Below are positions 1 through 7,163 of a DNA stretch of 8,660 nucleotides, piece after piece. This DNA comes from G039029935 sp039029935 (lineage in GTDB: Bacteria > Chloroflexota > Anaerolineae > Caldilineales > Caldilineaceae). How positions within the stretch are numbered: the first letter of the stretch is position 1; each line of letters begins with the position of its first letter. A program made the translations under genes and the position numbers. Location: the NCBI GenBank assembly GCA_039029935.1, contig JBCCFC010000552.1:1-8660 (forward strand), given 5' to 3'. The notes below the pieces were generated by a model. It saw only the letters and a program-made list of their open reading frames with translations. It did no database searches and was not told the DNA's origin.

Positions 1-34
1 GCGAGCATGTGGGTAATTTATTTTGTGGAACGGC

Positions 35-163
35 CTAATAGGTTCGCATCTTGCTGCTATCCGTATCAATCTCTGGCTGAATTTTCTCATTGAAGGTTCG
101 ACCACGAATAATCAATGCAATCGGCAATACAGGGATGTCTTCAATAATCGTATTTGTGTTTAA
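35..163 (-). other. Short open frame without a start, possible gene remnant
   Basis: The minus strand is open for 42 codons ending in TAG at 35-37. The predicted composition looks protein-like, with a hydrophobic run (VLPIALII) followed by a charged tail (RGRTFNEKIQPE). There is no ATG, GTG or TTG near its beginning and no ribosome binding site; an in-frame TAA lies at 164-166. It could be the tail of a decayed gene or chance. I recognise no family. Confidence 0.15.
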
Positions 164-179
164 TTATATCACACTGGCG

Positions 180-250
180 GGACGTGGACGAGCTCGGACG
201 AACACCCATTTTTACTTTCTTTCCGCGTTCATCCGCGCTCGTCCGCGTCC
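180..250 (-). repeat. Long imperfect inverted repeat just after the dioxygenase stop codon
   Basis: The arms at 180-202 and 228-250 are complementary at 20 of 23 positions and enclose a 25-base loop. The arms are GC-rich and built from short GGACG/GCGGA words, unlike the AT-rich surroundings. The repeat begins three bases after the dioxygenase stop codon on the minus strand, so in RNA it would form a strong stem-loop at the 3' end of that transcript. There is no T-run after the stem, so it is not a classical intrinsic terminator. It could protect the 3' end, act as a factor-assisted terminator, or be a dispersed intergenic repeat. Confidence 0.7.
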
Positions 251-253
251 AAT

Positions 254-1207
254 CTATTCAACAGGTGGCGTTCCATGCGTATGGAAACTCTTCACTGTTT
301 GCAGTCCCCATGCCTGCCCCTTCTTGCGTTCCTCTTCACCCCACTGGATTGTCTTCCAGTCGGGGGCTAAAATCAGGCGAGCAGTGGTGTTAGCAATCTC
401 AATTCTCGTGCCACCCGGTTCGTACACGTAGAGAAAGAACGTCTGCTGAATGGCGTGTTTGTGTGGGCCAGTCTCAATAAAGACGCCGTTCTCTAAACAG
501 ATGTCTGCGGCCAGCAGCACTTCCTCGCGGCTGTTGACGGCATAGGTGAAGTGGTGTAGCCGTCCGGGGATGCCAGTGTGATCTTCTGCGATAGCCAAGT
601 CATATGATTTATTGTTGACCGCAAACCAGAGTCCTTTATCTGTGCCATCGTCAAAAGTGATCACTTCGGTGAGCCGTGCGCCCAGTACATTGGTGTGAAA
701 TTCACGCATCCCTTTCATATCCACAGCCAGCAGGTTCAGGTGGTCCAGACGGCGAAGATTGACGCCACGTCCGGGAAAGCGCGCGGCTTGATTTTTGAGC
801 GCAGGCTTGTCATCCTCGCCTGCCTGATACCATTCTGTTTCGTAGTAAATCTCGACATCATGGCCATCCGGTGTGTGGAAATTGTAGCTGGGTCCATGCC
901 CCAAATCACCATCGGTCCAACCCTTGCCATAGCCAGATGCATCAATCGCAGCGACACGTCGTTCCAGTGCCTGTGGACTGCGGGCGCGCCATGCAAAATG
1001 CCGCAGACCGGATTCGTTCGCAGCGGTTAACTTGAGCGTGTGATGTTCGTAATCGTCATAGGCGCGCAGATAGGCTGAATCCCCCTCCTGTGCCGTGACG
1101 CTCATGCCCATGATTTCGGTGAAGAACTGTAGGCTCTCGTTTGGTTTGGGTGTCAATAGCTCCACATGTGCAAGATGGGCTATATCCCAGATTGGCTCTG
1201 TTGTCAT
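254..1207 (-). CDS. Extradiol ring-cleavage dioxygenase, VOC superfamily (catechol 2,3-dioxygenase-like)
   Basis: The 317-residue product has the size and two-module layout of type I extradiol dioxygenases, which cleave catechol-type rings next to the diol with Fe(II) or Mn(II) and O2. The N-terminal VOC module is about residues 10-125 and the catalytic module about 152-275. Metal ligands are visible as H156 (LDHLNL), H219 (RLHHFTYAV) and E270 (GGTRIE). H251 and Y260, spaced as in XylE (H246, Y255), are also present. The residue matching the second-sphere catalytic His (XylE H199) is Y202, in SYDLAIA. I chose ATG 1207 because AGGAG (1219-1223) precedes it and the promoter lies at 1260-1289; the upstream in-frame ATG at 1276 lies within that promoter. 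It is divergent from a cysteine hydrolase operon, which suggests aromatic breakdown. The substrate cannot be told. The family is confident; activity is less so because of Y202. Confidence 0.9.
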   Translation of the reverse strand: MTTEPIWDIAHLAHVELLTPKPNESLQFFTEIMGMSVTAQEGDSAYLRAYDDYEHHTLKLTAANESGLRHFAWRARSPQALERRVAAIDASGYGKGWTDGDLGHGPSYNFHTPDGHDVEIYYETEWYQAGEDDKPALKNQAARFPGRGVNLRRLDHLNLLAVDMKGMREFHTNVLGARLTEVITFDDGTDKGLWFAVNNKSYDLAIAEDHTGIPGRLHHFTYAVNSREEVLLAADICLENGVFIETGPHKHAIQQTFFLYVYEPGGTRIEIANTTARLILAPDWKTIQWGEEERKKGQAWGLQTVKSFHTHGTPPVE

Positions 1208-1218
1208 ATATTGATTTG

Positions 1219-1223
1219 CTCCT
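1219..1223 (-). promoter_or_regulatory. Ribosome binding site that fixes the dioxygenase start
   Basis: AGGAG on the minus strand, within AAAAGGAGC, lies 11 bases before ATG 1207. It favours this start over the in-frame ATG at 1276, which has no such signal. Confidence 0.8.
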
Positions 1224-1259
1224 TTTGAATCGCTGCAAAAACGTGTCATCAGTGTGCCG

Positions 1260-1289
1260 ATTATAAATGAATGCAAACAAAATCGTCAA
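1260..1289 (-). promoter_or_regulatory. Sigma-70-type promoter of the dioxygenase gene
   Basis: On the minus strand, TTGACG (1284-1289) and a perfect TATAAT (1260-1265) are separated by 18 bases. Transcription would start near 1253, leaving a leader of about 45 bases before ATG 1207. Both boxes are close to consensus and well placed. Confidence 0.75.
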
Positions 1290-1349
1290 CAATTATTTCA
1301 GTAATTTTGTAAATTTTGGGGATAACGATTATAAAAAAGTTGGGAGCAA

Positions 1350-1358
1350 TGATATAAT
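1350..1358 (+). promoter_or_regulatory. Extended -10 promoter of the hydrolase operon
   Basis: TGATATAAT is an extended -10 element (TG, one base, perfect TATAAT at 1353-1358). No good -35 box is seen at the usual distance, which is normal for extended -10 promoters. Transcription would start near 1365, giving a leader of about 24 bases. The promoter is back to back with the dioxygenase promoter, with about 60 bases between them that could hold a shared operator. Confidence 0.65.
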
Positions 1359-1379
1359 CTCTCTTTCGCATAATTGATT

Positions 1380-1383
1380 GGAG
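1380..1383 (+). promoter_or_regulatory. Ribosome binding site of the cysteine hydrolase
   Basis: GGAG ends five bases before ATG 1389. An in-frame TTG at 1374 lies just upstream and would put this site inside the coding sequence, so ATG 1389 is preferred. Confidence 0.75.
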
Positions 1384-1388
1384 AAATC

Positions 1389-2018
1389 ATGACACAGAGC
1401 AAACCACATAAGCTCATCGAAGGCCAGCCTGTTCTAGTCGTCATTGACATCCAAGGCGGCGAGCCAACAAACGATGAACCATCTACTATGCCCTTTATGG
1501 AAGATTACCAGCAATATATGGACCGTGCGCCTGCCTTGATTGAAAAGGCGCGAGAGTGCAACATTCCTATCGTGTTTCTCCAAGAGGCGCATCGGCGTGA
1601 CTTGGTTGACTTTGGGCGTGAACTGGATGGGGCGGAGGGTGTCCATTTGCTAGAAGGAGACCCTGGCACGGAAATTGCCAAAGCAGTGGGGATGCGGCCT
1701 GATGATTACTTTATCCGCAAACGTCGCTATTCCTGTTTTTTTGGCACAGACTTTGAGATTCTGATGAAGGGGCTGCGCGCCAATACGCTGATTATGATCG
1801 GTGGTCATACCGATGTGTGTGTTCATTATTCCTTTGTCGATGGGCATCAGCATGATTACTTCTGCCGCGTGGTTGAAGATTGTGTGGCAGGGTCGAGTTG
1901 GGAAGCACATGAGGCGGCGTTGCGGGCCATGGAATATTTACAGACGGGGGCGCGTCGCACATCAGTAGAGGTTATCACTGCTTTTGATGCCTACAAAAAG
2001 AGAGCAGAGGCTTTATGA
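1389..2018 (+). CDS. Isochorismatase-like cysteine hydrolase
   Basis: The 209-residue product belongs to the isochorismatase/nicotinamidase-like hydrolase superfamily. These are soluble Rossmann-like enzymes that mostly cleave amides, carbamoyl groups or vinyl ethers through a Cys-Asp-Lys triad. The triad is visible as D20 (LVVIDIQ), K111 (in the usual KxxxSxFxGT pattern) and C144 (GHTDVCV, with the typical bulge before the nucleophile). Length is normal. Family members include maleamate amidohydrolase, biuret hydrolase and ureidoacrylate hydrolase, so substrate cannot be assigned. It is first in an operon: its TGA overlaps the ATG of the membrane protein gene. The divergent ring-cleavage dioxygenase suggests, by inference, a role in handling a nitrogen-containing or otherwise substituted aromatic compound. 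True isochorismatase activity is not supported, since no siderophore genes are seen. Confidence 0.9.
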   Translation: MTQSKPHKLIEGQPVLVVIDIQGGEPTNDEPSTMPFMEDYQQYMDRAPALIEKARECNIPIVFLQEAHRRDLVDFGRELDGAEGVHLLEGDPGTEIAKAVGMRPDDYFIRKRRYSCFFGTDFEILMKGLRANTLIMIGGHTDVCVHYSFVDGHQHDYFCRVVEDCVAGSSWEAHEAALRAMEYLQTGARRTSVEVITAFDAYKKRAEAL

Positions 2019-2422
2019 ACCATCAAACAATCATCGTAACGCTATTTGTGATCATCCATCACACAATCGCCAGCATACATGGTGGTGCTCATACGGAATT
2101 ACAAGTTTTACTGACATCTGCTCAAAATGCATTTGTCTACATCAACATCATCGCGGTTCCGCTTATTGCTGTGGTTTTGGTTTGGACGCGATTTGCAACC
2201 ACTGGGCTTGTTATTCTACTGATTTCTATGGCTGGTGCGCTCGCATTCGATATATATCACCACTATATTCTTGTTTCTCCAGATAACATTGCACATCTAC
2301 CAGACGGACCTGTATATCATCATCATCAGTTTATCTGGACAGCACATGCACTGACAATCATGCAGTCCGTTGGTGTTGTCTTGGCAACCTATCTGCTCCA
2401 ACAAGTGAGAGTGAGACACTAA
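2015..2422 (+). CDS. Small His-rich four-helix membrane protein of unknown function
   Basis: The 135-residue product has four predicted membrane segments, at about residues 4-22, 39-60, 64-86 and 105-131. I do not recognise the family. Histidines are unusually common and sit near the ends of the helices: H15-H16, H22, H26, H82-H83, H94, H102-H104 and H111. Such a pattern fits binding of a metal or heme in or near the membrane, but this is inference. The start is well defined, because the ATG overlaps the TGA of the upstream hydrolase (ATGA), a sign of translational coupling. Only two bases separate its stop from the next gene. Co-expression with a cytoplasmic hydrolase and a membrane-anchored SGNH protein suggests an envelope task, but nothing more specific can be said. 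Confidence 0.8.
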   Translation: MNHQTIIVTLFVIIHHTIASIHGGAHTELQVLLTSAQNAFVYINIIAVPLIAVVLVWTRFATTGLVILLISMAGALAFDIYHHYILVSPDNIAHLPDGPVYHHHQFIWTAHALTIMQSVGVVLATYLLQQVRVRH

Positions 2423-2424
2423 TT

Positions 2425-3147
2425 TTGTTTAGACAAATAATTTTACCGATTATGCTTGCACCGATTATGCTTGCAGAAGGTGCGTACATTGCGGCGACAA
2501 TTCAACGGCTACCAGAGGCAGAGGGGAGTCGCTCTGGGGTGGCAGGGACAGGGAAACCGCTGCGGTTACTGGTGATTGGGGACTCATCCGCAGCAGGTGT
2601 TGGCGTGTCTACTGTAGCAGAGTCATTGGCAGGGCAAATCGTCAACAATCTCGCACCCGACAATGAAGTGACATGGCGACTTATTGCGCAGTCAGGGCTT
2701 ACAACACGTGATATGCTCAAGTTGTTGGCGCAGCAACGCAGCGAAGAGCCACCATCAGAGTCGTTTGATGTGGCAGTGACTGCGCTCGGTGTCAACGATG
2801 TCATTCATGGGCGTTCTGTGCGCAAATGGATTCAGGATCAGTCAGCCGTTGTTGAGATGTTGCGTACTCGGTTTGGTGTGCAGCAGGTCTATCTGTCGGG
2901 TCTACCACCCATCTCTCGCTTCCCGGCCTTTCCACAGCCATTGCGTTGGTATCTGGGGAACCGTGCTAAAGCCTTGGCAGACAGTTTGGAAACATGGGTT
3001 CATACGCAAGATGATTGTGAGTTTCTGGATATGGACAGACCGCTTGGCACAGACTATATGGCAAGCGACGGCTTTCACCCTGGGGCTAGAGTCTATGAGC
3101 TCTGGGGCGCGGAAATGGCAAAGATGATTCAGGGAAAAAATCGTTAG
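2425..3147 (+). CDS. Membrane-anchored SGNH/GDSL hydrolase
   Basis: The 240-residue product carries all four SGNH blocks: GDSSAAG with S54 (nucleophile), G91 in AQSG, N124 in GVND, and D215-x-x-H218 in DGFHPG. This family comprises esterases, lipases and deacetylases acting on lipids or acylated sugars. The first 25 residues are hydrophobic with one early Arg, so the domain is probably anchored in the membrane and faces outward. The start is uncertain. TTG 2425 is best placed, two bases after the upstream stop, and is likely coupled, but it has only a weak GTGAG-type site. ATG 2452 is an alternative without a visible binding site. A perfect 15-bp tandem duplication lies in the anchor (2446-2475). 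The TAG stop is formed from the target duplication and first base of an inserted 89-bp element. The substrate is unknown. Confidence 0.88.
   Translation: MFRQIILPIMLAPIMLAEGAYIAATIQRLPEAEGSRSGVAGTGKPLRLLVIGDSSAAGVGVSTVAESLAGQIVNNLAPDNEVTWRLIAQSGLTTRDMLKLLAQQRSEEPPSESFDVAVTALGVNDVIHGRSVRKWIQDQSAVVEMLRTRFGVQQVYLSGLPPISRFPAFPQPLRWYLGNRAKALADSLETWVHTQDDCEFLDMDRPLGTDYMASDGFHPGARVYELWGAEMAKMIQGKNR
2446..2475 (+). repeat. Perfect 15-bp tandem duplication inside the SGNH anchor
   Basis: CCGATTATGCTTGCA occurs twice without interruption (2446-2460 and 2461-2475) and encodes PIMLA twice. It keeps frame, lengthens the hydrophobic anchor by five residues and duplicates a possible ATG start. The lack of any difference between units suggests a recent slippage event. 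Confidence 0.9.
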
Positions 3148-3235
3148 GAATGGCTATTAAATAACGTACCCATTTGAATCCAACCCGCACGGGGCGTGCT
3201 GACTGAACTTGTGTAATTTAAATAACCGCTATTCC
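3147..3235 (+). mobile_element. 89-bp MITE-like palindromic element, copy 1
   Basis: This non-coding element begins GGAATGGC and ends with the related inverse GCTATTCC. Its terminal arms match imperfectly over about 18 bp (13 matches). A central perfect hairpin GCACG-GGG-CGTGC lies at 3187-3199. It is flanked by the direct repeat TTA (3144-3146 and 3236-3238). A second copy of identical length, inverted, lies at 8285-8373 and matches at 76 of 89 positions; the central hairpin is unchanged between copies. It separates two convergent genes, and the transcript would fold strongly from either side, so it may now serve as a two-way transcription barrier. It encodes no transposase, so it would depend on one elsewhere. 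A repeated RNA-processing signal is the alternative, but the TTA flanks favour transposition. Confidence 0.85.
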
Positions 3236-6200
3236 TTAATCGCGTACCTTATGCATCTCCTCCACAATCATGCGGTTGACAACCACATTTTGCAAGAAGG
3301 AGAATCGCAACGGTTCATCATCAATGCCATCCGCCCACTGTTGCAGCTTTTCATAACTTTTGGTTAGGACATCTGCTGTGCGTGGATCATCCATTGCTTT
3401 CAATACCTGATAGCACACCCAATGGAGCCGGAAATAGTCGATGACCTGTTCCATATGCTCAAGATAGGTGTCGATGTCTGGATCGTCGTCTAGGTAGGAA
3501 AGTAGCTGTTCCACCTCGGACAGTGCGTAAAGATAGTTGCCCTGTGCATAGGCGACTTCGGCAAACCCTGTACGGGGAATACGCTCCACTTGTGTATGTC
3601 CGTGTTGTTGCAAATCTTTGAGCAAATCCTCAAACGCGGTCTGTGCTTGGCGAAATTCTCGATTGGCAAGATAGGCATAGCCTAAACACATAAAGCAGAA
3701 GGAACGCCAGTCATAGCGAATCGTATCCTGCATCGTAACCGCCTGTTTTGCCAAGCGCAACGCCTCGGTTGAGTCTTCTTGCAGATAGGCCACAATACTC
3801 AAATGACAAATGGTCAAATAGTGGACATCATTGTCCTCCAGTGCTCGTTTGGGGGTTAAGAGCGATATCAGGAGTTGATGCGCATGGGTATATTGCCCCA
3901 ATCGGATATATTCGCGGCTTAATTCGCCAATTGGGTTGGTCAGTGTGGCCTCTTCACCCAAATCTTCATAAATGGCAATGGCGTCTTTGAGGTGGGCAAT
4001 GCGCTGGAGCGGATTTTTTATGCTCTGATTTTGGGACAGCATCAGCAAAACACGGGTCTCGCCACGACGCGATCCCAATTGTCGATTGATCGCTAATGCC
4101 TCATGCAAGTAGACGACATAATCCTCTAGTCGATGGTCGGTCGCCAGCACCAGTGATATATTGACGAGCGTGTTTGCCTCTTTGCGGCGGTTTCCGGCCT
4201 GACGATAATAGGTGAGTGACGCCTTGGCATGGTCTACACTCTGTTTGACATTGCCTTGATAAAATGTGTAGCTCATCAGACTTCGTTCATAGTCAGCCCA
4301 CAGTTGGGGATGAAATGCCCCAGCATCACGCAATTGTAGCAACCGCTGGTGGGCAATATGATAGTATACACTCGCTTGCGCAGCCTCACCGGCTGGGGGG
4401 AGGGTATTGGCATAACAAAGATAGTAACGAACTTCGAGCGTTGGTGCAGTCTGTCGGGCAGCATCGGTTAAATTCTCAACGAGAGACGCCATAGATTTCA
4501 TCTGTTTTAACCCATCTGCATACTGTAATAGATAGGCATGGGTTTCAGCCTGCACAAGCTCGGCATGAAATAAGAATGGGTATCCGCTCGGATCACTCTG
4601 GGATGCACAGTCTTCTTCCAGACAAAACTCTTTCAATCGCTGACAACAGGCAAACAGGTCTTGATAGGCTCCACTGAGTCGGTAGAACTCAATCAAGGGA
4701 TCAAACGCCAACTGAATCAGGGCAAGCTTGCGATAGATCACAGCCTGCTGCCAAGCAAGATTGATATGATTCTGTTCTCGACGTAGACGCATCAATGCAT
4801 CGGCCTCATCGTCATGATTCAACCGTTGCGCTTGATCACACAAAAAGGTTAAATAGTAAGTACAATAGGCCAGCCAAAGCGTCGTTGTCTTTGGCGAATT
4901 ATCGCCATAGAGAGAGAGCCACTTGTCCTGCAAAAATGTCTGTGTCAGCGGATGTAACTCATAGCGCCCAATCGTTTTGACTTGGACAAAGGACGTATCG
5001 GTGAGCGTTTTGAGTGTCGATAGTGAGATGCCAATAATGGCTGTCATCGCTGCTTGGTCAAAGGAGGTAGCAAAGTGTGCCATCATCATTAAGGGTTCTT
5101 TTTCTTCGTCCGATAATCGTTGCCATGAGTACTCAAAGAGGGCGTCGATTGAATGATGTCGTGTGGGCGTGTCCTGCACATCTAAGGTCAGCGGTAAACG
5201 ATGCTGTTTCAATTGTACAACAATCTGAGACAGGGTGAGATGCTCGGTCCACGCTGCAACCATTTCTAATGCCAATGGTAGCCCCCCTGTCATGGTGCAG
5301 ATGGCGATGATATCGGCAAAATCCGCGCGATGGATATGAAAGCGTGAGGAGTAGCGACGCGCACAGTCGATAAAAAGTTGTACAGCAGCATAACGGCTTT
5401 GGACAGGATCGGCCATTGTGGTCAAATCGACGTCATGAAAGACCAGCGACTCAACCTCTGCTAATGCTGGGATGGGTAGGGGATCGACATAAAGAACCGT
5501 TTCACCATGTAGATGTAGCCGTGTGTGTGATGTGACAAGAAATGTACACAGGGGGGCTTCTTGCAAAAGGAGCGTCAAGAGTGGGCCTGCATCCAGAATG
5601 TGTTCAAAACTGTCAAGGATCAGCAGCAACTCACGTTTATGCAGATAGTTCATTACTTGTTGTAAAACGTCGCTAGCACTCCCGACGGGTAGGGCAAGTG
5701 CCGCTGCAATCTCGTTGGCGATGCTGTTGTATAGTTGCGGCTGGCTATCTTTTACTGTCCTTGAACGACGTAATGCTTGCTTTTCTAATGACTGACGGGC
5801 TGCTCCGTCTGTGGATGTATCCTGCGCAATTGTCTTCATGCCTGCCAGCGGAATAAAGCAGACACCATGCACAAACCGCTGCAAATGTGTATCCATATTT
5901 TCTGGCAGGTTCATATGCAGACTGGCGTCCAGAGCCTCACTCAATATCTGCCCTAATGTTAGGGCAATATGTGTTTTGCCGACCCCGCCCATCCCCATGA
6001 GCGTGATCAAGCGATGGTCTGGGCTACGCAAATAGCCCAATGCTGTTTGCAATAGTGCATGATGTCCCACCAATGGCGTTAGGGGGGCGGGGCAATGTGG
6101 CATGTTGGGTCGGGGTGCTTCTGCTTTAGAACCGGGTAATGGCGTCAATACAGGGGGGCTTGGTTTCTGCCTATTGCTGGTGTCAATTGTGTTGGTTACA

Positions 6201-7105
6201 GCACCCATCTCTGGTGGAAGATAGCCAGCAAATCCGCTATCAACAGGCTTTATCTCAGCTGGGTTCATCTCGCCAGAGCGAATCTTCTGGACAAGTCGAT
6301 TCGTCTCCGGATCAGGAGCGACATCCAATTCCTGACGCAATATTTCTTCTAATGTCTTGAACTGCTCTAACGCGGCCCAACGTTGCCCTGTTTGATAGAG
6401 CAAAATCATCTTGAGCCGATGGGCTTCTTCATGCCAAGGGACAAGTGTCAACAGATGATCGATGTCGGTATAGGCATGGGCAATATTCTGCTCAACCATC
6501 GCCGCCCGCGCCAACGAATAGAGTAGCATGGCAACGTGTGTGCGCATCTCGTCGCGAGTCTGTGTCACCCAATCATTGAATGCTGGTGCATTGGAAAGTC
6601 GAAAGCCGGACAGAAAATCACCTCGGTAGAGTGAAACAGCGTGGCGATATTGTGTGATCACGTTTGGTGGTATTGTATTCAGCGTCAGATTGTCGTTATT
6701 CTCATGCATCTGGAGGTCATGTGGACATGATGAAAGATGACCTGAACTATCACTATTCCTGTGGGCAATTGCAATCAAGTCATGCACATCGACGTAATAA
6801 GAGGAAGCGTCAGGATTCAACCCCAAGGACTCGGTGGTAATCGTTAAATAGTCACCGACGTGTTGACGTACCTTCACCAATAAATTCCGAAGATTGCGAA
6901 ATGCAACATCACTCAGGCTATTCGGCCAGAGGAACTCAGCGACCTCCACACGTGTATGGATACGTTGGGTGGTGGCGAGATAATAGAGCAATGCATATGC
7001 TTTGGCGGGGCCCAGCGTTGTCAAGGCTGCCGAGCCTAATCGAATAGATGGTGTACCCAATAAATACAACGACAGCCCCGCTTTTTGCGAGAGATCATCA
7101 TTCAT
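3236..7105 (-). CDS. Large BTAD (SARP/AfsR-type) regulator with NTPase and TPR-like domains
   Basis: The 1289-residue product has the architecture of AfsR-like regulators. Residues 11-97 form an OmpR-type winged helix (FLWPNSLSDVAFRNLRNLL region), and 100-280 a bacterial transcriptional activation domain. A proline-rich linker covers about 310-340. A STAND-type NTPase follows: Walker A GMGGVGKT (371-378), Walker B LLLILD (493-498) and GLPLA (608-612). The family motif YELHPLTQTFL is at 715-725, and from about 740 to the end is a helical, TPR-like solenoid. Such proteins bind DNA and switch on nucleotide binding after a signal reaches the solenoid. Between Walker A and B there is a polar insertion (about 423-461) that seems longer than usual. 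ATG 7105 has a GAGG site at 7117-7120, spaced slightly far. The TAA stop is supplied by the TTA flank of the inserted element. No frameshift is seen. Targets and signal are unknown; repeats just upstream may be its own operator. Confidence 0.9.
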   Translation of the reverse strand: MNDDLSQKAGLSLYLLGTPSIRLGSAALTTLGPAKAYALLYYLATTQRIHTRVEVAEFLWPNSLSDVAFRNLRNLLVKVRQHVGDYLTITTESLGLNPDASSYYVDVHDLIAIAHRNSDSSGHLSSCPHDLQMHENNDNLTLNTIPPNVITQYRHAVSLYRGDFLSGFRLSNAPAFNDWVTQTRDEMRTHVAMLLYSLARAAMVEQNIAHAYTDIDHLLTLVPWHEEAHRLKMILLYQTGQRWAALEQFKTLEEILRQELDVAPDPETNRLVQKIRSGEMNPAEIKPVDSGFAGYLPPEMGAVTNTIDTSNRQKPSPPVLTPLPGSKAEAPRPNMPHCPAPLTPLVGHHALLQTALGYLRSPDHRLITLMGMGGVGKTHIALTLGQILSEALDASLHMNLPENMDTHLQRFVHGVCFIPLAGMKTIAQDTSTDGAARQSLEKQALRRSRTVKDSQPQLYNSIANEIAAALALPVGSASDVLQQVMNYLHKRELLLILDSFEHILDAGPLLTLLLQEAPLCTFLVTSHTRLHLHGETVLYVDPLPIPALAEVESLVFHDVDLTTMADPVQSRYAAVQLFIDCARRYSSRFHIHRADFADIIAICTMTGGLPLALEMVAAWTEHLTLSQIVVQLKQHRLPLTLDVQDTPTRHHSIDALFEYSWQRLSDEEKEPLMMMAHFATSFDQAAMTAIIGISLSTLKTLTDTSFVQVKTIGRYELHPLTQTFLQDKWLSLYGDNSPKTTTLWLAYCTYYLTFLCDQAQRLNHDDEADALMRLRREQNHINLAWQQAVIYRKLALIQLAFDPLIEFYRLSGAYQDLFACCQRLKEFCLEEDCASQSDPSGYPFLFHAELVQAETHAYLLQYADGLKQMKSMASLVENLTDAARQTAPTLEVRYYLCYANTLPPAGEAAQASVYYHIAHQRLLQLRDAGAFHPQLWADYERSLMSYTFYQGNVKQSVDHAKASLTYYRQAGNRRKEANTLVNISLVLATDHRLEDYVVYLHEALAINRQLGSRRGETRVLLMLSQNQSIKNPLQRIAHLKDAIAIYEDLGEEATLTNPIGELSREYIRLGQYTHAHQLLISLLTPKRALEDNDVHYLTICHLSIVAYLQEDSTEALRLAKQAVTMQDTIRYDWRSFCFMCLGYAYLANREFRQAQTAFEDLLKDLQQHGHTQVERIPRTGFAEVAYAQGNYLYALSEVEQLLSYLDDDPDIDTYLEHMEQVIDYFRLHWVCYQVLKAMDDPRTADVLTKSYEKLQQWADGIDDEPLRFSFLQNVVVNRMIVEEMHKVRD

Positions 7106-7127
7106 AGTTTTTTATACCTCACATCAC

Positions 7128-7149
7128 AGCAATGTTGTTTAGCAATGTT
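7128..7149. promoter_or_regulatory. Direct repeat, possible operator of the large regulator gene
   Basis: AGCAATGTT occurs twice (7128-7136 and 7141-7149) with a 13-bp period, 23-44 bases upstream of the regulator's ATG. SARP-type proteins usually bind short direct repeats spaced by about one helix turn, so autoregulation is a reasonable inference. The site would overlap the leader or the promoter. Confidence 0.35.
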
Positions 7150-7163
7150 ATTGATTCATCATG

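Noticed and set aside
90..431. Plus-strand open frame of 113 codons
   Set aside because: It begins with TTG, runs through the GC-rich inverted repeat and overlaps the dioxygenase gene on the opposite strand; its composition does not look like a protein.
695..1030. Plus- and minus-strand open frames inside the dioxygenase gene
   Set aside because: They are antisense or out-of-frame to a gene with clear catalytic motifs and show no domain or start signal.
1208..1276. Longer dioxygenase start at 1276 giving 23 extra residues
   Set aside because: The extension spans the TATAAT box and part of the promoter spacer, lacks a ribosome binding site, and is not similar to the N-terminus expected of the family.
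1289..1310. Palindromic operator ACAA to TTGT in the divergent promoter region
   Set aside because: Only the outer four bases pair well; most inner positions do not, so chance in AT-rich DNA is likely.
1984..2286. Plus-strand open frame overlapping the hydrolase end and membrane gene
   Set aside because: It is out of frame with both, is rich in Cys, His and Ser in the manner of a shifted frame, and has no binding site.
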